Part shown: in pieces, positions 44,690 through 56,430 of the stretch | Layout of the letters: each line of letters begins with the position of its first letter | Numbering within the stretch: position 1 is the first letter of the stretch | Source: Orychophragmus violaceus | Taxonomy: Eukaryota > Streptophyta > Magnoliopsida > Brassicales > Brassicaceae | Reading direction: 5' to 3' | Assembly: GCA_030180135.1 (NCBI GenBank) | Contig: CM058230.1 | Location: forward strand, 21,226,067 to 21,290,066 | Length of the DNA stretch: 64,000 bases | Translations under genes and position numbers: made by a program | Notes under the pieces: generated by a model | Database searches by the model: none | Told to the model about the DNA's origin: nothing | Seen by the model: the letters and a program-made list of their open reading frames with translations, nothing else

Positions 44690-45005
44690 TATTCTTACAT
44701 GTGAGAAGGTGTGTTGTTGCAAAAAACCCCATCGCCTTATTGTTGGAGGGCCTCCGAACACTATTTTCTAGGTTAGATCCGAGACGAGCACTCTCGTTGT
44801 TGAGCAAACCCCTCAAAATTGTTCGTACGTCATATTCTTGCAAGGGATGTATCATATATTTTATGGGAACTGGGGTAATGGTTTACAACGTCTAGAGAAT
44901 TTACGTTGGTGGGAAGATTTTGAACGCTCGGCTGACATAGTAGAATGCATAATAAAGGCTGTTAGAGATTTGGGATCACATGTAGTAAATTTTTTTCAAT
45001 CATCA
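44690..45005 (+). pseudogene. F-box-like family pseudogene, copy 2
   Basis: VVAKNPIALLLEGLRTLFSR (about 44710-44770), then CKGCIIYFMGTGVMVYNV and, in another frame, LRWWEDFERSADIVECIIKA repeat the middle and end of copy 1, indicating a tandem duplication before decay. There are stops and shifts throughout. Confidence 0.5.
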
Positions 45006-45799
45006 TAAGCTCTTCCAAATCCACTATGCGGTGGTTGTAGGTTCCATCTAGGCGGAAATCCAAACTGTTTGAGTTGCTAGTTTTTTTGTGTCTCCTACAC
45101 GTTGGTTCTTTTTTCTTAACGTTCTACATTACAAACTTTCACTACGTTACAATATGTTTACCAGGCCAAGAGGAATCTATTATTAATGTAACTGTGAATG
45201 AAATGAACGTCATATCATCCCTTTATGCACGTACACTCATCTATTTCTATATGTACACGTTATAACGTCTAATTTATTTCCATATATCATTGACAACATA
45301 GGATGCCGAATGCAATTTAACTAAACATTAGTCACATATACATTAGCGATATTACAAATCAATTGTGACAAATAATAAGTTAATGTCATATAAACATGTG
45401 AACGTGCGCATAACCGGTCTTTGCACATTCATTCCAAAAACGTGAACAATCATATGTAGTAATTTTTGAACCAAAACCGCATTAAGATGCAACACTAAAA
45501 TGGTCAACCCCATAATTAAAAGCATATCCAGTCTTCTTCCGCTATCATATCGGATTCTTTCAATTCACCTTGTTATGTTATTCTTGGCTACATCTTCTAC
45601 ATTTGTTGGCGTTCTTTTTTCTTTGGCATCCCCCTACCAAGATATACAACCGTCTTTGTTACACATTCTCGTGAAAACGGGTTGTGAAAAATAAAAAAAT
45701 ATAAGTAACTTACATGTATTTAAAGTCTTAGAAACTTACAAGTATTTCAAATGCGGATCTCTTTCTCTTTGTAAGCGGCCTACCAGGCGGACTTCTCGT
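45006..45799. other. Spacer, nothing recognised
   Basis: No gene, repeat or element boundary could be supported on either strand. Confidence 0.4.
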
Positions 45800-47938
45800 A
45801 CGCGGTGGTAACAACAACATATTTTCAGTTCATCAGGTACTTACTCATAAGCTTCTGCTGAGTTTGATACCGGTAGTAAGCTGCCGGCATAAGCGTTCTT
45901 CCATGTATCTAGCTTATAGTATTGATGAACCAAAGTAATGGGGTTGAGTTTGAAAAACTTTGTTGCGACAATTGCATGGCAGCAATGAAGCTTCAGCTTG
46001 TCGGAAACCTTGCAGGTGCATTGCCCACCGTCTAAGGCAACATGGTACTGTCAATAAGTAAGGGAGGTAACTAGCACACTCCACTGTGAAGCTTGGGTAA
46101 CCGAACATTTATACGAATCCTCAGCCAACGTAACAAGCAATCTATCCACCTCCGGGGTCACTATCGATTGACTCTTTGCAGCCACCTTTTGTCTCAGACA
46201 AAACCACCGCATCAGCATAGTCATTATGAACTCAGTTGTCGATGTAATAAGGAAATTCTTCCCTTTCGAAAGCACGACTTTCAACGACTCGGAAATATTG
46301 CTACTCATTAAGTTGTACCTATCCCCCTTTCCATGAACCCGAGTCCAATGCTCAAATCCCATATCTTCTAACCATTTTGCATATTTTTCACTCCAAAAAA
46401 GTACCTCTTCAAATGCCCTGACGACGTTTCCGTTCTTATATGCTCGCTCAACATTTGAAACTAGTTTGGACAATCCGTCTATCTTGAACTTCGAGCCCAC
46501 ATTCCTCTTCAAGTGGACAGTGCACACTTTGTGGTTGGCCATAGGGTAGACCTACTTAGTGGCCGTGAAAATCGATGAATGACGATCATAGACAATGAAT
46601 AGATCACACGAATCAAGGAAAATCTCAACCATTTTACGCATGAACCATTCCCATGATGCATCGTTCTCACCATCGATGACGGCAAACGAACGGGGAAAAT
46701 CTGAAAGTTACCATCTTGGAAAGTCGTACTCATCATGCAACCCATGTATTTACCCCACAATTGCGTCCCGTCCACAACGATCACCTTCCGTAGCCACAAC
46801 TGACCTTTAATAGAAGCACCAAATGCGAAAACAGAGATTCAAACCTCTTGACACCATCTTCTTCATCTACTGTCTGGAGATGATATACCGTTCCTGAATC
46901 TGCCTTTAACATGAAATAAATATATGCAAGAAGTAACATGTCGATTCCCTCTAGTGATCCGTGAATTGCCTCAATAGTCATATCTCATGCTCTTCACGCT
47001 TTCCGGTACGACACCGTAACTTGCAACTCCTCCATCAACGGTAGCGGAAAGTCTCTCGGCCTAGGTCTAGTTGTCCCATTCCCAGACGTTTTCTTCAACA
47101 ACTCTTCTATAACTCGTGATGTAGCATGTTTGATGTTGTAATTCTTAACGTAGTATCGTAAGAGTGATGCAAATACACCTTCCTTATCTCATAATAAGAA
47201 TAATAGGGTACAAATGTATCCATTACCATCAAATCACCATGTGGATCAATGCATTGCATAACTATTTTCTTACGTGTCAACCTCAAAGTTCAAAAGTGAA
47301 ACAACCTTTTTATGGCAAAAACATACATTGTAACCTTTTAATCCTTCTTCGATCTGAAAAGCACACCTTATATATACCATAATCTACCACTATTATATCA
47401 ATAGCAGCAAGCAATTTCCCACCTTTTATCTCGTCGTCAAACATTGGTGGGGAATCTTTTGCAAACAATGTAACTTGATCACAGATATCTGCATATATAT
47501 TTTGTAAGCTCAGCAGCATAGCGGATGGTGTGGGCTCCGATGTGTTCTGAGTATAAGGTGACACGATTGGTGGTTGTTCATTACCTAAATATGCCTTATT
47601 AGTAAGTTCATCAACATCATCGGACGCCCTGTTAAGCTACTGCATCTATTGAGATGGATCGAGACTCTTCTAATCTCATCTCCAAGATTTTCATCAGCCG
47701 ATGTTGATTCCCTTTCATCTTCATCTTCATCTTCATCATTATCTTCGCTAGCTGACCCTATTTATCATAAGATCTTCTAGACAATCTCTCACTTTCACAA
47801 GGTAAAATGGTTCTGGAATCATCATCCTCACCATTCAAACATATTGTGTCTTAACATTCTTCATACTCACCATTAAATGAAAGTGCGTCAAATGCTTGTG
47901 TTTCTTTCACAAATGTCTCACATATCTGAATTTCTCCA

Positions 47939-48622
47939 TGAAGGAATTTTTATCAGTTCCTAATCCAATTAGGCAATCCTAGTATGAATTCCAAGCCTAA
48001 GATCTAGGGTTCACGTATATCGAATCATTAGGATCTCAGGATTACCTGGTTATTAGCAGCAGAAGGTTTTGCAGATAATCGAGATCACGAAGCACCTCAA
48101 AAGCTGTGCCTCTACTGGTATCCACACGCACACAAACTGAATAGGAGGGATGCTAGTGCCTTTAGAGATCAGATCTCTCGAGAGGTTTCTCTTACCGTTC
48201 TGGTGGCTGTGAATTAGGTTAGATAAGTGTTTAGGTCGACCATATATCTTATATATGTCGACTTAAACCACAACCAAATTAACCAACGATTAAACCGATT
48301 TTAATCTGGCAATTCGCGAGTTGTGTCGACCGACACACTTGATGTATCGATCGACACTGCCCCACAAAATTGGTATCGAATGCATATCAAATATGCATTC
48401 ATCAAATCATTACATTAATGATCAACCTCGTATACTACGTCCAGTTTGCTTAGGTGTGTGACCCTGTAGGATCATATAACACTAGCAATGAGTTCTAAAC
48501 TTATTGATCATAAGTGGCTTCTAGCAAAGCATTACGACTACCTAGTGTCATATGATTGTCTCATCTCGACGATTCGACTTTCACTTAGAGTAAGCACAAT
48601 AGATTTCAGGACATTCCCAACA
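47939..48622 (-). mobile_element. Copia solo LTR with target duplication CTCCA
   Basis: This 684-bp unit has the same ends (TGAAGGAATT, CCCAACA) and layout as the LTRs at 15655 and 21873 but is more diverged. It is flanked by CTCCA at 47934-47938 and 48623-48627. It sits in the linker region of the second mudrA gene. The minus-strand TATA-like box is at about 48255-48247. Confidence 0.9.
48323..48357. repeat. Twin palindrome pair (spacing 21)
   Basis: GTGTCGACCGACAC at 48323-48336 and GTATCGATCGACAC at 48344-48357. Arms differ from the related LTRs (GTG/CAC instead of GCA/TGC), but core and spacing are kept. It lies 68 bp upstream of the TATA-like box. Confidence 0.9.
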
Positions 48623-49003
48623 CTCCATGCTCCACTGCTTCCAAAGCTACAACAACTGAATTTTTCTTTTTATCTGCAAGGCGCCCAACGCCTCCAACGC
48701 TGTATGAATTTGTTCCAATAAAGGTAGAAGAATTTTCTCCAAAACCGCTACTTCCGGTTTGACATAGAATCAACTATTGGAAAATACCATCTCCACGAGT
48801 TTGACTAAGATTCAGAGGTATATCCATGTCACTTCCTCATGTTTCTTTTGTTATACTACCTCTAACTACCACATTATTCCTTTCTTCAAACTCCGCGTAC
48901 AAGATAATACCCTCATTTTTTTTCTTATCACTTTTAAAAGTGTCCATACCATTGATGTTTGCGTTTTACACACCATCTTTTCTAATACGCTACCATAATC
49001 AAA

Positions 49004-49891
49004 TGATATGTTGATGTAGCATTTCAAGATCGAATCCACAAAGAGCTAGTGATCTATAACACCAAGAATACACAAAGTTCCTTAATCTAAGCTAATATAA
49101 GATATTTTGTTTTATACTAAGAATCTAAGTGAGATGCAATTAAATAAAAATTGCAATTAAACATGATATCATTCACTAACAAAATACTAAGATTCACAGA
49201 AACAAAGTAAAAAGAGAGATGTAATGATTTTGAGTAAAAGATAAAAAATTAGTTATTGGATTGAGATTATCGACTCAGTGATTGAATACTAATATAAGAA
49301 TGATAAATAACACAAAAATGATTCTCATGCTAGGAAAAATCATATGAAGTTACTCAACTCTCATGATAATAACCATATACTTCTCAAGCATTAACAATCA
49401 TTGGCAATTTGGAGGTAAGTATGCATGAAGATCATGTTCTTAATACCACTAAACACCTTAAACATCAACTATCATTGTTTAAGTTTTTAAAACACTTGAG
49501 AATTTATCAAATATTAATCTACACTTCTCAGTGATAGAAACATCTAAGGCCAAGAGATTGATAGCTACTTCAATCCTAGCATTAAGAACATCTAGCAAGT
49601 GAGAATACAAATTATCTAGGTTCTAAACATCCTAGATCATCATTCAATCACCCTCATATACTCAACCAATAAACCTATGAAGAACTACTCACTAATATTC
49701 ATAGAAATATTAAAAGACATAGTTGCGATGATATAAGATAAGATAAATAGATGAATCAACAATAACAACACAAGAAAATCAAACCAAACTTCATAATGGA
49801 TGAGAAAAAAATAAATTTGTGATCTAGATCCAAAAATGGATAAAGAATTACTCTTAAAACACACCAATAAATCATAAATAATGATAAATCA
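49004..49891 (-). mobile_element. LTR-like fragment, boundaries uncertain
   Basis: Phrases such as TTGATGTAGCATTTCAAGAT CGAATCCACA, and runs of short AT-rich words in the style of the Athila-like LTRs (ATCGAATCCACAGGGA at 29799-29813), suggest a diverged LTR running right to left. It has TG..CA ends but no matching 5-bp duplication. Confidence 0.4.
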
Positions 49892-50770
49892 AGTGGCTTT
49901 GTCGACCACCAAACATATGTGGGTCTACAAGCCAAAAGAAAAGCGGAAAAGTAAAATAAACACGTTTTGGGATCGCATATTCCCCAACCCTCTCTATGAA
50001 ATCACTTTGCATTTTCTCCTCCGCAGCTGGATGTTGAGGCCTCTCCACATGTCGATGTGGCTCACAGATTTTCTCGGTCGCTTCCTCTTCGCAGAAGGGT
50101 CGATATGTGTTCAGTAAATCGGTCATCTCTTTGAATTCAACTCTAATGACTTGAAACCACCTCTATTGGAAAGATACCTCAATTTCCTATAATTGTCATG
50201 TGAATCTTAAAATTTTATTATGAACAGAAAGGTTTCATATGACTTTATCTTTCAAGAGTCACGTTTGGATTCTGAATGTCACAATGTATATCAAGCCCTA
50301 TGATTTGTTTTTCATGCTTCTTGGCTCCAACCTGCTCCAATATCTTCCAAAACACCAAAGTATCCACTACAATACCGGATATAGACAAATGCAAGTATAT
50401 ACATTCTTAATGATGGCTAAATGCAAATTTAAGATTAAAATATGCTAAAAACATAAGGTTGAAACCATGAAAAACAAATATATCAACCATCTTCACTCCC
50501 AATACAAATTGGCGGCATCTTCGACGCTGCAATTAAGCCCATCTTCTCCGGCGCCACATAAGTGAACCTACAACTTGTGACACATTCAACACCAAACTCC
50601 TTCAAGACTCTCGACTTATATGAATCCTCTGAATCATCGCTTCGTAGACTTATGCACCTCATGTAGGACACATAATCTATTGAGAATTCCCATTCTACTG
50701 TCGTGGAACAATTCCACTTCCCTGCCACCACATAAATCGGATCACGCTCAATCTTAACAAAATAATACAA

Positions 50771-51300
50771 CCAGTTTATGTTAGTATACAGTCATACCTC
50801 ACTACATACGTTCATACCGTCAGAACATACATTCATACTAAAATGTCTTCACTCGTGAACACTCGTAAGGATATAGGTGTGATTACATAGTCCATCTAGT
50901 TATTCTATGTCTTTGTAAGCTCAGATACCAATATATATTTTCATAATTACATAACACAACATAACATAGTTCATACAAACTGTACGCACTTTCGCGAACA
51001 TGCATAATGACTTAATTTAAGGTTTCTTGTAGTTATATTCATTGTAACAAATTTGTTATCCCATATCACTTATAAGACAATTGTTATTTTTTCTCCTTAC
51101 GGGTTTTGGAAAAACCTCGTTGGAACCAATAAAATCCGGTAACAGAATAAACGAAAAAAATAGAAACAAAACATAATATCATTATCTCTGCCATTTAATG
51201 CAACTCAGAAACCATGTTTTTTGTATAAAATTTGCATTATTTTTTTCACCTTAATTTAATTTACAACCTCCATCTTCACTAAGTTCCACAAAAAATAATA
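50771..51300. other. AT-rich spacer upstream of mudrA remnant
   Basis: No coding frame or element structure seen. Confidence 0.4.
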
Positions 51301-51538
51301 CTCCTTCAGTTTCAATTTATTTGATGTTTTCAGAATTTTTATTTTATTTCATAATTATTTGATATTTTCTATTTTTAATATATAATTTAGTTTTACAAAA
51401 CATGGAGAAATGCAAAAGACAAAAAGTACGTAGCTTTTTAAACATTATTTATTGTTATTTTAATTAATAATATAAAAATATTTTTTTTTAATAAGTGTGC
51501 ATTCATGCAAAACATCAAATAAATTGAAACAGAGTGAG
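51301..51538. mobile_element. Stowaway-type MITE 1
   Basis: A 238-bp AT-rich unit flanked by TA (51299-51300 and 51539-51540). It has terminal inverted repeats of about 30 bp: CTCCTTCAGTTTCAATTTAT at the left and, inverted, CTCACTCTGTTTCAATTTAT at the right, each followed by TTGATGTTTT. The CTCC-TCNGTTTC end and TA duplication are those of Stowaway (Tc1/mariner-related) elements. Confidence 0.85.
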
Positions 51539-51547
51539 TATTATGTA

Positions 51548-51784
51548 CTCCTTCTATTTTATTTTATTTGATGTTTTGCCTAAAAACGCGCAGTTAAATT
51601 TTTTTTTTATTATAAAGAATTATTAAATATATAAACTAAAAACAATCCAACCAATCATAAATAAATTTGTAAAATACAATTGATCACACAGTTTTCAATA
51701 AAATTAAAGTTTATCTAGAAATGTGAAGACATCAAATATTTTGGAATAAAATTTTTTTCTAAAACATCAAATAAAATGGAACGA
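51548..51784. mobile_element. Stowaway-type MITE 2
   Basis: A 237-bp unit flanked by TA (51546-51547 and 51785-51786), with inverted ends CTCCTTCTATTTTATTTTAT and, inverted, TCGTTCCATTTTATTTGATG. It starts nine bases after MITE 1 and has almost the same length but diverged sequence. Confidence 0.75.
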
Positions 51785-51786
51785 TA

Positions 51787-52190
51787 TTTAAATCTAGTTT
51801 TGTTAGCTTTATGTCTTAAATGAAGGATTTCTTAAATAAACTCACCAACTTATGTCGCATTTAAAGCTCCCTCCTCTTCTCTCTCCCAAGCGGATGCGGG
51901 AAACCAAGCCCCATTAAACAATTTACTCTTGTCTCTCACTCGCTTCCACAAGAGCTTTATCCAATTTGCCAAATCACAACAGTGAAAAAGTGTTGTTCAT
52001 TTTAATATAAAGACAAAAATATTACTCTGCAATTTAAAAAGACAAAAAATGTATTTTTTTATCATATTTTTCTATACAATTTTTTTTTTAATCTTTATTT
52101 CTTTTACCAGTTGGTATTAAATTAATAGCCAATGCAATCCCCCAGAGAACTAATAATTTCCAATACAAATTTTAAGTAGTTAAGTAGCTA
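51787..52190. other. AT-rich spacer
   Basis: Nothing recognised beyond homopolymer T runs. Confidence 0.4.
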
Positions 52191-52245
52191 CTATATATAT
52201 GTTCGTATACAAAGGGACTTGAGAAATTTTGTTTTGGAAGTCGGT

Positions 52246-52335
<90 letters not shown>

Positions 52336-52381
52336 CGTATACAAAGGGACTTGAGAATTTTTGTTTTGGAAGTCGGTCAAA
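52191..52381. repeat. TA microsatellite flanked by a direct repeat
   Basis: About 42 uninterrupted TA units (52249-52332) lie between two nearly identical ~50-bp copies of GTTCGTATACAAAGGGACTT ... GAAGTCGGTCAAAT (52201-52250 and 52333-52382). The left copy is itself preceded by a short TA run. Confidence 0.9.
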
Positions 52382-52649
52382 TCATTACTTATTATTACAT
52401 GTGTCGTTTGCACATGCATAATCAACTCATGCCTCTGTGTGGGTGAGGAACGTAAATCGGAATCCATACAATGTGGTGCGATCATATGATCTTATCATAT
52501 AGTGTCTTAGACGGAGCGAAACACTTGGACATATAATTGTTAATTGTCACGATAGAGCTAATTAATCATGTAAAAAGTATCCAAAAACCGAGGCCATGTG
52601 AAGCACGGGCCTAGCTAATAGAGATGGAACACGGATCCAAATCAATCAT

Positions 52650-53157
52650 CGTAAGATCTCAACTCGGTTTATCATAAAATAGAAAGAGTTTTAAAATTTT
52701 TTTTAAGGGATTCTAAAAGAATGATTTAAGAATTCGGTGAGAAAGTATATAAATTAGGGTTTCGCTAGGTTTCCGGGAAGAAACAAAGCGGCTGAGGGAA
52801 ATACCTAGGTCGCTAGAGAGAAACTAGGTTAACTCAGTTTCGCTAAGAACTCTCAGGCACTTGTATTGAAAAGCGTGTATATTTATTGAATGACGAGATG
52901 CCTTTATATAGGCTTAAAAAGTCGGTTAAACAAAATAAACATGAATCTTTCCTATTATCTCGGCTCAAATATATCTTCTATCTCGGCGTGTTGACCACGC
53001 GCGCCGCTTTCCTTTTCCCGTCTCTGCCTTCTTTGTTGCCCTAGTTGTTCCAAATGACCGGGCCGAGTTAGCTCAACTCGGAACCTACTTTCATAATTGG
53101 GCCGACCTAAATTCCTGAATGGGCCTTTTGGGAAGAGTGCTAATCCAGACTCCAACA
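52650..53157 (-). repeat. Tat-type 3' LTR (left)
   Basis: 508 bp; it lacks 16 bp present in the right copy (GGAAAACTCGAGATAA region near 63525-63541), probably lost between short ATAA repeats. It ends GACTCCAACA. Confidence 0.9.
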
Positions 53158-53425
53158 ATAATCCCCCCAGTGCGGCGATTCAAACTTTATTCAGATCGGC
53201 GGTACGAGGATAATGCCATTTGGTTTAGGAAGTGATTTAGGTTGGGTCTTTCTGATTGAATGGGTTGATTTGAACCAATTTCGGTCTTAACCAAAGGAGA
53301 ACCGAATCAATTTGTTCTGTCCGGGTGAAAATCAGATTGATTCGCGGTTGAACCGGTTTATAGATGCGAGAAACAAAGCGTCACTTAGGTAATTATTGCC
53401 TCGAGCACGACGCCATCATTTCTGC

Positions 53426-53432
53426 TATAAAT
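53426..53432 (+). promoter_or_regulatory. Candidate TATA box for the antisense gene
   Basis: GCTATAAATGGC lies about 310 bp upstream of the ATG at 53743 and outside the LTR, so the antisense gene may have its own promoter. Inference from position only. Confidence 0.4.
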
Positions 53433-53742
53433 GGCTCACTCTCGCTTCTCCTTTCCTCATTTCTGCTCAGACGAGGAAGTTAAAGGTAATTTTTTTGCTC
53501 TCCACCGGTTTTTATTTTCCGAGTTGCCTTCCGCCGTTGCTCAGCCGTAGTTTCCTAGGTGTTTAGATCAAACCCACTTTTCGTTGCTGTGTTCTTCATC
53601 TGTTCTTCAGTAGTTATGTCTTTGATCCGTTGTTTGGAGAACAAAGGACAAGGAAATCGTTCCTGTTTCGTCTGGAGAAGACTCACCATGTCGGCGCGTT
53701 GTCTCCTCCGAATCGTCTTCTGATAGCAGCACGTCTTCAAAA

Positions 53743-56430
53743 ATGAAAAGACATCCTTGCTATCGGCAGGCCAAGGAGCTTGAGCGCCGCTTCAAGTTAT
53801 CTCGACTGACTGACGCCGCGCAAAGTTCGGGCCGAACCGAGCTACAGATCCCACAGCTTCGAGATTCGGATTCGGAGAATCCTAAAGAAGATGAGGTCGA
53901 AGCCGAGGGAAATGATACGGGTGATGATGATAGTGACACCTATATCTCACCTCCTGGGTTATCGGCTGCTCCCAAGGAAGAGTATGATAATTTCTTTCAA
54001 ACTCGTTCTACCGTTGAGACACTGACTTCTACGCTTCAAGAGTGCGGAGCCGATCTGAGGATTAAATTCCTTATTCCCGGTCCGTTCGACCGACCCTGGA
54101 ATCCTCCAGCTGGCTATGTTACCTTGTACAAGTCTTATTTTATCAACACCGATATTGCGGGTTGCCGCCTTTGGTTGCCACTTCTTGACTTGCTCATCTC
54201 CTACTGTCATCATTGTGAGATCGCCATTTCTCAGCTTTCAGCTACCGCGGTTCGCCACATGGTAGGTCTTCTTGTGTTAGGGGCCGAAGCTGACATAACG
54301 ATCACCATCAGGATATTCGAGGAGATGACTTCAATCAATCCCATGACAAATACCAGTCCAGGGTGTTTCGCGGTTAGACTGAAAAAGGACCAAGGCGTAG
54401 TTATGGATGCGCCGAATAAGATTCGCTTTTGGCAGCGATATTACTTCTACGCCGAGATAATTCCCCTGGTTGTACCCGAGAAGCATACAGAGCTTATCAG
54501 ATCGTCTTGGAATATGAATTTTGGTAGATATCGTTATGAGTTTGCTGTTTCTCAACACGGATGATTTACTTAATTTTTCTTTTGCTTTTGCAGTGCATCA
54601 TCCGTTCCTCAAGCCTTATCCGGACAACTTCTTTCCGATTGTTGAAATTATCCGAGATCTCAGTCTTCGTAAGTGGTCGCATGTAACTCGGGAACGTATC
54701 AACCGATCTCTTCCGCGGATTTCTAAAGGTATGTCTCGTTTTCCTGCTTTCGCTGATGATGCTTTTCGTTTTAAGTCCTGAACTTCCTTTCTCCGTTTGT
54801 TCTTAGTTAAGTGGAACACGACATAAAAAGTTACTCAAGCCGAGTTAACTAAACCAAGAATAGGAAAGGTGAAGAAGATATCAGTCGATTACTCGCAGAG
54901 GATCATGTCCAATCTCCCGCGTTCGGCTGAATCGGCAAAGGAGAAGGACGCGACTCCGTTACCTCAGAGTGGAGGCGAGCCGTCTACCACTTCTGGTGAG
55001 AAGTCGGCCGTGCCCCTAGCAGAAGTAGCTGCTAAATCAAATATGGCGGCTCCATCAGAGAGGGTCCCATCTAAGACTCTACCTAAAAATCGGATGGCCG
55101 AAGAAAGGCCAGACCAGGAGAATCCGGCGAAGAAGGCGGCCGTGGTAAGCAAGCATGTCAAAGAATCTTCCGCTAGGAAGACGGCTACCGACAAACCTAG
55201 TTAGGCTAAAGCTCTTAACCCATGGAAACGGTTTTATGAAGAAGAGGAGGGGGGGAGATTTCCGACGCCAATTCTGGCGAAAAGAAGCCTTTTGTTTCTC
55301 GAAAAGAGATCGTCCTAGCTCGTCCTCGCGGTTCGCAGAAAGAAGCAGATGTCGGCGCTCGGCCTTCGATCCATAACTTCGCCTATCAATATGAGAGCGA
55401 AGTCCTTTTCATCAATAATGCTCGATCATGGTTCAACATGCTCACCTGCGTGAGAGGAAACGAGTTAGACTGGCCGCCTTTGAAGGAGCTTCCCCATTCT
55501 GATGCGATCCTTAAGTTGAAACAGGCCGAGGTTGCAGTAAGTTCTTTTTTTCTTCTTATTTTCTATTAGAGTAGCTTTCTTTGGAAAATTTCATCTGTTC
55601 GCCATTTTAATAAAGACTTTGTCTTTCAGATGATCGCGGCGTCGAATTGTGCAGCCCTTGAAGGTGCCTGGGATTCTCAGAAAATGGTCGATGCGGTGAA
55701 AAGGAGGGATGATCTTCTCGCCAAGGCAAAAAGGCAAAATAAATGTTGGAGGCGAGCAACCTGGTTCTTGCGAATAAACTCCTTGAGGCGGAGGAGAAGT
55801 TGCGCCTTGATGAGGAGAAATCTAAAGCCGATCTCCTTAAGTTCCAATCGGAGAAAAAGAGCCAACAGAAATTCTGCGCCGAGCTGGTTTAGAAAGAGAG
55901 GAATCGCGTTGAAGCCGCGATGAGGGCGAAGGCGCAATCCTATTTTGATCTCTTCCAGCGTTATGTCAAGGATCAGGAGGACGCCATCAAGTTACAGATC
56001 GAGCAAGGTCAGATCACTTGCCTTAGGAAATGCTTGCTGAAGCTTAGCGAAGAAGGTGTGCCGATCCCTAAGTCGGTTCTGGATCAACTCGCAGCTGATG
56101 AAGCAGCAATTGATGCTAAGGTGGACGGTTTGAACGTCGTGGCGAAAGAAGAGATAACATTTTTCCTCTCTCCCACTCGCCATCCTCTCTTGGGATCTCT
56201 TCATTGTGACTCGCCACCTCGCGTTTCGAAGGACATCGACGAGTTTGGGACTAATCGCGGGGTGATTCCCGAGCGCTCTCTGCTAACCATATCCAGATAG
56301 CTGATAATCCAGAGATTACATATCAAGGCGGCGCGTTGACAGTGGTGCAAGACGCGAGCGTTAAGGTTAACGAAGCTGAGAAGGTGAATGAGCCAGAGAA
56401 ATCGACGAGCGGGGCCGGGGCCGAATGATT
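53743..56430 (+). pseudogene. Antisense gene of the Tat-type element (plant-mobile/ASY2-like annotated family)
   Basis: Exon 1 (53743-54523) encodes a charged N-terminus, then LIPGPFDRPWNPPAGYVTLYKS.., ISQLSATAVRHMVGLLVLGA and KIRFWQRYYFYAEI. Exon 2 (54594-54728) joins in phase (..NF|VHHPFLKPYPDNFFP ... RERINRSLPRISK). Further exons follow, with a stop near 54821, a Lys/Ala/Pro-rich segment (54869-55204) and YESEVLFINNARSWFNM (55390-55540). A coiled-coil region (55630-56150) then runs to an end near 56428 (STSGAGAE). Several shifts and stops occur after exon 2. The gene lies entirely between integrase and the 3' LTR, on the strand opposite to gag-pol. Additional antisense frames are known in Tat-lineage elements, and similar proteins are often labelled ASY2-like in Brassicaceae. 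The function is not established; exon structure and polarity argue it is expressed separately from the genomic RNA. Confidence 0.75.

Larger units (their letters stand above)
45800..50770 (-). pseudogene. Second mudrA-like MULE transposase gene, decayed and twice interrupted
   Basis: Right to left: the N-terminal domain at 50770-50483 (VVAGKWNCSTTVEWEFSIDY, VLKEFGVE), and a linker spread over 48780-47565. The pre-core follows at 47564-46800 (SPPMFDDE, then EAIHGSLEG and TVYHLQTVDEEDGVKRFE), the core at 46799-46509 (RKVIVVDGTQLWGKYMGC), and 46542-46051 (HKVCTVHLKRNVGSKFKI, FEHWTRVHGKGDRYN). The SWIM finger is at about 46030-45900 (GGQCTCKVSDKLKLHCCHAI). Shifts and stops separate the pieces, and a copia solo LTR (47939-48622) and probably another LTR-like piece (about 49004-49891) are inserted. 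Sequence divergence from the gene at 29004-37733 is high, so this is another MULE family. No terminal repeats were found. Confidence 0.75.

Noticed and set aside
49872..50126. 84-codon minus-strand frame next to the LTR-like piece
   Set aside because: No recognisable domain, and it runs into the putative LTR; not supportable as a gene or as a mudrA exon.
52180..52485. Ile-Tyr repeat frames on both strands
   Set aside because: They are translations of the TA microsatellite.
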